Shown: positions 32,128 through 35,726 of the stretch, piece after piece
Layout: every line of letters starts with the position of its first letter
Numbering within the stretch: position 1 is the first letter of the stretch
Source: Bacteroidales bacterium
GTDB taxonomy: Bacteria > Bacteroidota > Bacteroidia > Bacteroidales > FEN-979
Direction: 5' to 3'
Assembly (NCBI GenBank): GCA_025355465.1
Contig: JANXZO010000038.1
Coordinates: 1-35,726 of the forward strand
Length of the DNA stretch: 35,726 bases
Translations under genes and position numbers: made by a program
Notes under the pieces: generated by a model
Told to the model about the DNA's origin: nothing
What the model saw: only the letters and a program-made list of their open reading frames with translations
Database searches by the model: none

Positions 32128-35106
32128 TTATTTTATCAGCACTATCGGATTCGTTATTTTTCCGCCGGATTTAAAAACAAAAGTGACCAGGTATTTCCCC
32201 TGTGGACAGGATGTCAGATCGATGGAAAAACGATCCCTTTCTACCTTTAAAGAAGACTCATAAACATTTTTTCCCTGCATGGTTGTCACGATTGTTTTCT
32301 GAAGATCATCGGATGTTCCGGCCTGGAGTTTCACCTCCACAATTCCCGTCGTGGGGTTGGGAAAAATCCGGATGTCAGATCGCTGATTTTCTTCAAAGCC
32401 AATGGGATCTCCAAACATGGCTACCAGGTTGCGGTTATCCTGAACAATAAACTCATAGGATGCTGAATCGTGAACCTTAATACCGTTTTCGTACCAGCCT
32501 GAAAATCCTCTGTTCTTTGCCGGGATGGCATTCATTTTAACCTTCGACCCGATTGGATATACTCCTCCGCCTGTAGCAACGCCCCCATTTTTCGGCTTCT
32601 CAATGTCATTGATCTTCTTTGAACCGGATGCGACATAAAGTGGTGATTCCCATATCCCCCGGCCGAATGTTGCGGCACGGATCCGGCCCTTGGTGTAACT
32701 GATGTCAAGGTCAGATATCATCACATTGGGCATGTTGCCGGAGAATTGTATCCAATTATTCATGATGGAATCTTTGTAATAGACCCCAACATCGGTTCCT
32801 ATATAAAGTGCATCTTTTGTGCCATCCTCATAAACAATGCAATTAACAGGCAGTTTGGGCAGTGAGTCGCCAGAAATGTTAGTCCAGTTTGTGCCACCGT
32901 CGTCGGTGCGGAATACCTTTAACGAGTCATATCCGGAAAAGGTAATAAAGACGGTTTTTGGTTTTATGGGATGAATTACAATTCCCGTTACCATATTTCT
33001 GAAGGCAGGAAAGGACATTGATTTAACAGAATCCCAGGTTTTCCATTCGTCTTTGGTCCGGTACACTCGTGCCCCGGTGGCTGCCCACATTACTTTTGGA
33101 TCGGTTGTAGAAATAGCAAGGGTTCTGAAGAGGGAATCAGGCTGTTTAACGGGCAGTTTAAAAACAGATATCCAGGAATCACCCCGGTTGGTTGTTTTCC
33201 AGATATCACGGTAGCCGGCATACAGGGTCGCGGGGTCTTCCGGACTGATAAGATAGGGCGTTACCCAGGCCCCTTTGGGTGCCAGCGGAATGTTCTTGGA
33301 AATTATTTTAAGATTTTTGTCCGACCACGAATCGTCAGTGGTTCTTTTTATGTCTCCTTCGGCATAGGAGGCATATTTAACTTTTTCATCGTACCAATCA
33401 GTCAGGCATTTCATCCCATCCCCACCAATATTTGTCGGAGTAAGCCAAGTCTCAGGAGCGGTGCGTACCTGGGAACCGTTATCCTGAAATCCAGCCATAA
33501 TAACATCTTCTTCCAGCCAGGAACCTGCGATCCGGTATATCTGTCCGATCTGCATTCCAGCGGAGATATCTACCCATTTCTTGCCGCCGTCTTTGGTGTA
33601 AACAATGCCCCCGTCGTTGCATTCGAAAAAAGTTCCCGGCTCCAGCGGATGAAAAGCGAACCAGTGCTTGTCTGCGTGAACCTGTTCTATTCTTGCAGGA
33701 ATCGAGTCCTGCCAGTAGTTTACAAGAGTAAACTCTTTGCCCTTGTCGACACTTTTGTAGGTGTTCACTCCGCCCAGCCAGCGTTCTTCGGCTTTGACAG
33801 GGTTGATGAGGTAACACAAGTCAAAACTTCCCTGCCCGCCACACGAATCTTCATAAAGTTCGGGTGCAGAATAACCATTAAGGTAATTATTGCCGCAGTT
33901 CTTCTGAAGTTTTACGACCGTATCTTTGAGGGTCAGTTGACCATTCTTCTCATTAAACCTGAGCAGGCATGCCAGACCATTCCGGTCCGAAACACAAAGC
34001 GCCTCGAGCAGGTTGCTGTCTTGCGGGGTAACGGCAAGTTTGACGCGTATGACCTTTTTCAACGTCGTTATGGAATCCCAGGTATCACCTCCATTTTTGG
34101 AACGGTATATCCGCGACCAGGTTTTATATTGCTGGGGATCGCCGGATAACGGTTCGGTAGCGCGGGTTGCAGCGTACATGATCTTTGGATTTCCCGTGTT
34201 GAAGGTGATATCGCAAAAATTCAAATCTTTCAACTTGTCATAGCCATACCAGGTCTTACCTCCATTTTCGGTATAGGATATTCCCGAGGAGGTGGCGACA
34301 AACAAAGTATCCGGATTGGCCGGGTGCATTATCAATCGTGCGATCAGCACCTGGTTGGAAACAGCCCATGTCAATGCCTTTACAGTATCCCAGGTTGCGC
34401 CGCCGTTCTTTGATTTCAAAATGCCGATACTTTTAGTGTCACCGGCACCTGTATTGTTCATGGCGGCAACACTGTTGGCGGCGTCGCCATCACCGGTTGC
34501 CACATACATGATTTCCGGTCTCTTCGGGTTTATGGCAATGTCGCTTACCCCGATCACCGGCTTTTGGTCAAGGTTTGCTGAAACTGTCCATGTTTTGCCA
34601 AAGTCGGTAGTTTTCCACAGACCGCCGGAAGGAGTTCCCACCCAGAAAATATTTTTATTCGTCGGATGAAAAGCGATACAGTTTATTCTTCCCACGCCAA
34701 AGTAGCGGTTCTCGGCTTTTACCGGGCCAATCGGAGTCCAGCTCCCCGCAGGCTTAAACCCGGCTTTGTCGGTTTGTTGCAACGATGAAAACCGGCTCCA
34801 CTCCTTTTCGACCACATCGTTCGTCGGGAAGGTTCCATCGCGGCTCACACGCGACTCCCAATACCACTCCCAGCGTTTGAAGGGCTTGTATCCCGATCCT
34901 TTGGTGACCTTGCGGCCTTTCCAGTAATCATTAAAATTTTTCTGTATCTGATAGAAATTCGCCTTGGCCGGAGTGGTGGCCGCCGCAGCGGGTTCCTGCG
35001 CAGCCACTGAATGCGATGATGTTGTGAGGGCAACGAAAAGTCCGATTCCGAGAAGGAGCATCCATGCATTGCCTGTTGAACAATTAGTAGTAACTGTTGT
35101 TTTCAT
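32128..35106 (-). CDS. T9SS-exported BNR/sortilin-like beta-propeller protein, copy 1
   Basis: 992 residues. A long signal region (WMLLLGIGLFVALTTSSHSVAAQ) is followed by the family N-terminus (ANFYQIQKNFNDYWKGR, GSGYKPFKRWEWYWESRV). A propeller with repeated Asp boxes follows (GGLWKTTDFGKTWT, SKNGGATWDT, TKDGGKKWVDIS, TDDGGTNWTNIS), then an InlB-type module (GFSGWYENGIKVHD) and a T9SS type A sorting domain (IRIFPNPTTGIVEVK to KITNPIVLIK). The layout is the same as the 27065-30022 protein, with many identical segments such as QVHADKHWFAFHPLE/AVHADKHWFTFHPLE and MAGFQDNGSQ, so the two arose by duplication. It follows the receiver gene by 13 bases. Anchoring in the outer membrane by the T9SS is expected; the ligand is unknown. 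Confidence 0.87.
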   Translation of the reverse strand: MKTTVTTNCSTGNAWMLLLGIGLFVALTTSSHSVAAQEPAAAATTPAKANFYQIQKNFNDYWKGRKVTKGSGYKPFKRWEWYWESRVSRDGTFPTNDVVEKEWSRFSSLQQTDKAGFKPAGSWTPIGPVKAENRYFGVGRINCIAFHPTNKNIFWVGTPSGGLWKTTDFGKTWTVSANLDQKPVIGVSDIAINPKRPEIMYVATGDGDAANSVAAMNNTGAGDTKSIGILKSKNGGATWDTVKALTWAVSNQVLIARLIMHPANPDTLFVATSSGISYTENGGKTWYGYDKLKDLNFCDITFNTGNPKIMYAATRATEPLSGDPQQYKTWSRIYRSKNGGDTWDSITTLKKVIRVKLAVTPQDSNLLEALCVSDRNGLACLLRFNEKNGQLTLKDTVVKLQKNCGNNYLNGYSAPELYEDSCGGQGSFDLCYLINPVKAEERWLGGVNTYKSVDKGKEFTLVNYWQDSIPARIEQVHADKHWFAFHPLEPGTFFECNDGGIVYTKDGGKKWVDISAGMQIGQIYRIAGSWLEEDVIMAGFQDNGSQVRTAPETWLTPTNIGGDGMKCLTDWYDEKVKYASYAEGDIKRTTDDSWSDKNLKIISKNIPLAPKGAWVTPYLISPEDPATLYAGYRDIWKTTNRGDSWISVFKLPVKQPDSLFRTLAISTTDPKVMWAATGARVYRTKDEWKTWDSVKSMSFPAFRNMVTGIVIHPIKPKTVFITFSGYDSLKVFRTDDGGTNWTNISGDSLPKLPVNCIVYEDGTKDALYIGTDVGVYYKDSIMNNWIQFSGNMPNVMISDLDISYTKGRIRAATFGRGIWESPLYVASGSKKINDIEKPKNGGVATGGGVYPIGSKVKMNAIPAKNRGFSGWYENGIKVHDSASYEFIVQDNRNLVAMFGDPIGFEENQRSDIRIFPNPTTGIVEVKLQAGTSDDLQKTIVTTMQGKNVYESSLKVERDRFSIDLTSCPQGKYLVTFVFKSGGKITNPIVLIK

Positions 35107-35119
35107 TTTGACCGGATAT

Positions 35120-35542
35120 TTAATATGACGTTGTATATTGTTCTATCTCCCGTTCGGGAAAATATTTTCCGCCACTGACTATTGTCCAGATGGCCTTTTC
35201 GAGTTCCTGTTTAACAGCGGTTTTCAGAACAAAACCCCTGGCGCCGGAGTCGCGGATTGAATTGGAATATTCCTGCTCATAATAGAGGGTAAGGATAATA
35301 ACTTTCAGCTCCGGGCTGATCATGAGGGCCTGTCGTGTAGCTTCCAGCCCGTCCATGAACGGCATGTTAATATCCATCAAAACCACTTCGGGATCAAATG
35401 TTTTGAGCAATGTGAGAAATGATTTTCCATCCTTTGCCTCAGCAATGACCTCTCCAATCCCATTTTTTTCGAGGAGGAGTTTGATGCTCTCCCGAAAAAG
35501 ATCATGGTCATCCACGATAATAATCCTGACTCCCCTATTCAC
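35120..35542 (-). CDS. Receiver-only response regulator (NarL/LuxR-type REC, no output domain)
   Basis: 140 residues forming one REC domain: acidic pair Asp11-Asp12 in IVDDHDLFRE, phospho-acceptor Asp57 in VLMDINMPFMDG, Thr85 and Lys107 in GFVLKTA. Sequence around VDDHDLFRESIKLLL and GARGFVLKTAVKQELEKAI is typical of NarL/FixJ regulators, which normally continue into a LuxR HTH of ~65 residues. Here a stop follows SGGKYFPEREIEQYTTSY, so no DNA-binding part is present. The start is GTG at 35542. It is 13 bases upstream of the first propeller gene and probably the first gene of that operon. It may act by protein contact rather than by DNA binding. A TACATTTG box on the minus strand at 35565-35572 may be the promoter. 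Confidence 0.9.
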   Translation of the reverse strand: MNRGVRIIIVDDHDLFRESIKLLLEKNGIGEVIAEAKDGKSFLTLLKTFDPEVVLMDINMPFMDGLEATRQALMISPELKVIILTLYYEQEYSNSIRDSGARGFVLKTAVKQELEKAIWTIVSGGKYFPEREIEQYTTSY

Positions 35543-35564
35543 CTGGCTTGATCTTTAATTTATC

Positions 35565-35572
35565 CAAATGTA
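35565..35572 (-). promoter_or_regulatory. Possible -7 box for the receiver/secreted-protein operon
   Basis: The minus strand reads TACATTTG (TAnnTTTG), 23 bases before the GTG start. The nearest TTTG upstream is 26 bp away, longer than the usual 19-21, so support is partial. Confidence 0.42.
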
Positions 35573-35626
35573 TGAATACCAGTAAAATTATCATCTGGCA
35601 AAGCAAATTTAACCAGTGGTTACTAA

Positions 35627-35726
35627 TCAGTCGCATTTATAATCGGCAATGACATTCAAAGCAGGCAACACCTTTTGCCCATTTTTAATGGCAGTGTCAA
35701 TAATGGATCTCAGGATGGCAAAGTTT
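35627..35726 (-). CDS. C-terminal fragment of a probable IS66-family transposase, cut by window edge
   Basis: A minus-strand frame enters from the right edge and ends at TGA (35627-35629), giving 32 residues: NFAILRSIIDTAIKNGQKVL followed by PALNVIADYKCD. The pattern F-x-x-x-R-S-x-x-x-T-A-x-K-N-G-x-x-V-L-x-A-L is like the extreme C-terminus of IS66-type transposases. The fragment is short, so the family is tentative. If right, an insertion sequence sits directly upstream of the receiver gene. Confidence 0.45.
   Translation of the reverse strand, partial: NFAILRSIIDTAIKNGQKVLPALNVIADYKCD

Overview
The window looks like a Bacteroidota chromosome segment, probably from a Bacteroidales-like or related environmental lineage. 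The evidence is (i) four secreted or surface proteins in the style of this phylum, three of them with C-terminal domains typical of type IX secretion (T9SS) cargo; (ii) promoters matching the Bacteroidota -33 TTTG / -7 TAnnTTTG consensus with 19-20 bp spacers; and (iii) a general lack of strong Shine-Dalgarno sequences. Species cannot be named from this sequence alone.

Layout. 1-3284 (+): molybdenum cofactor operon moeA (5' end cut by the window), a short moaA, moaC and a MOSC-MogA fusion. 3288-5243 (-): T9SS-type secreted protein with a peptidase C25-like fold that seems to lack the catalytic dyad. 5356-5562 (-): tRNA-Leu(TAA) and tRNA-Gly(GCC) with a terminator-like hairpin between them. 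5609-8230 (-): mutS. 8409-8951 (+): TrmH/SpoU RNA methyltransferase. 9197-11749 (+): large outer-membrane OmpA/TPR protein with its own promoter and terminator. 11801-13631 (-): glucosaminidase, folK and a deoxynucleoside kinase that has no ordinary start codon. 13774-15534 (+): sppA. 15562-16626 (-): BNR/Ycf48-like lipoprotein. 16778-16849 (+): tRNA-Glu(TTC).

The region 16945-23838, directly after tRNA-Glu, looks accessory. It holds a mobile mystery protein A/B pair (XRE regulator plus Fic protein), a WYL-domain regulator with a damaged start, a stand-alone HIRAN protein, and a complete type III restriction-modification system (mod, res). This resembles a defence island, though no att repeats or integrase were found.

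The last part, 23891-35542 (all -), holds a receiver-only response regulator, then two paralogous T9SS beta-propeller proteins on either side of an acidic-tailed secreted protein, and finally a separately promoted six-PAS/one-GAF sensor without a kinase domain. The right edge carries what looks like the C-terminus of an IS66-type transposase. The most unusual signals are an 18-bp perfect complementarity between the predicted mRNA 5' end and the stop codon/3' UTR of the OmpA/TPR gene, the start-less kinase in frame with folK, and the kinase-less sensor/output-less receiver pair at the secreted-protein operon.
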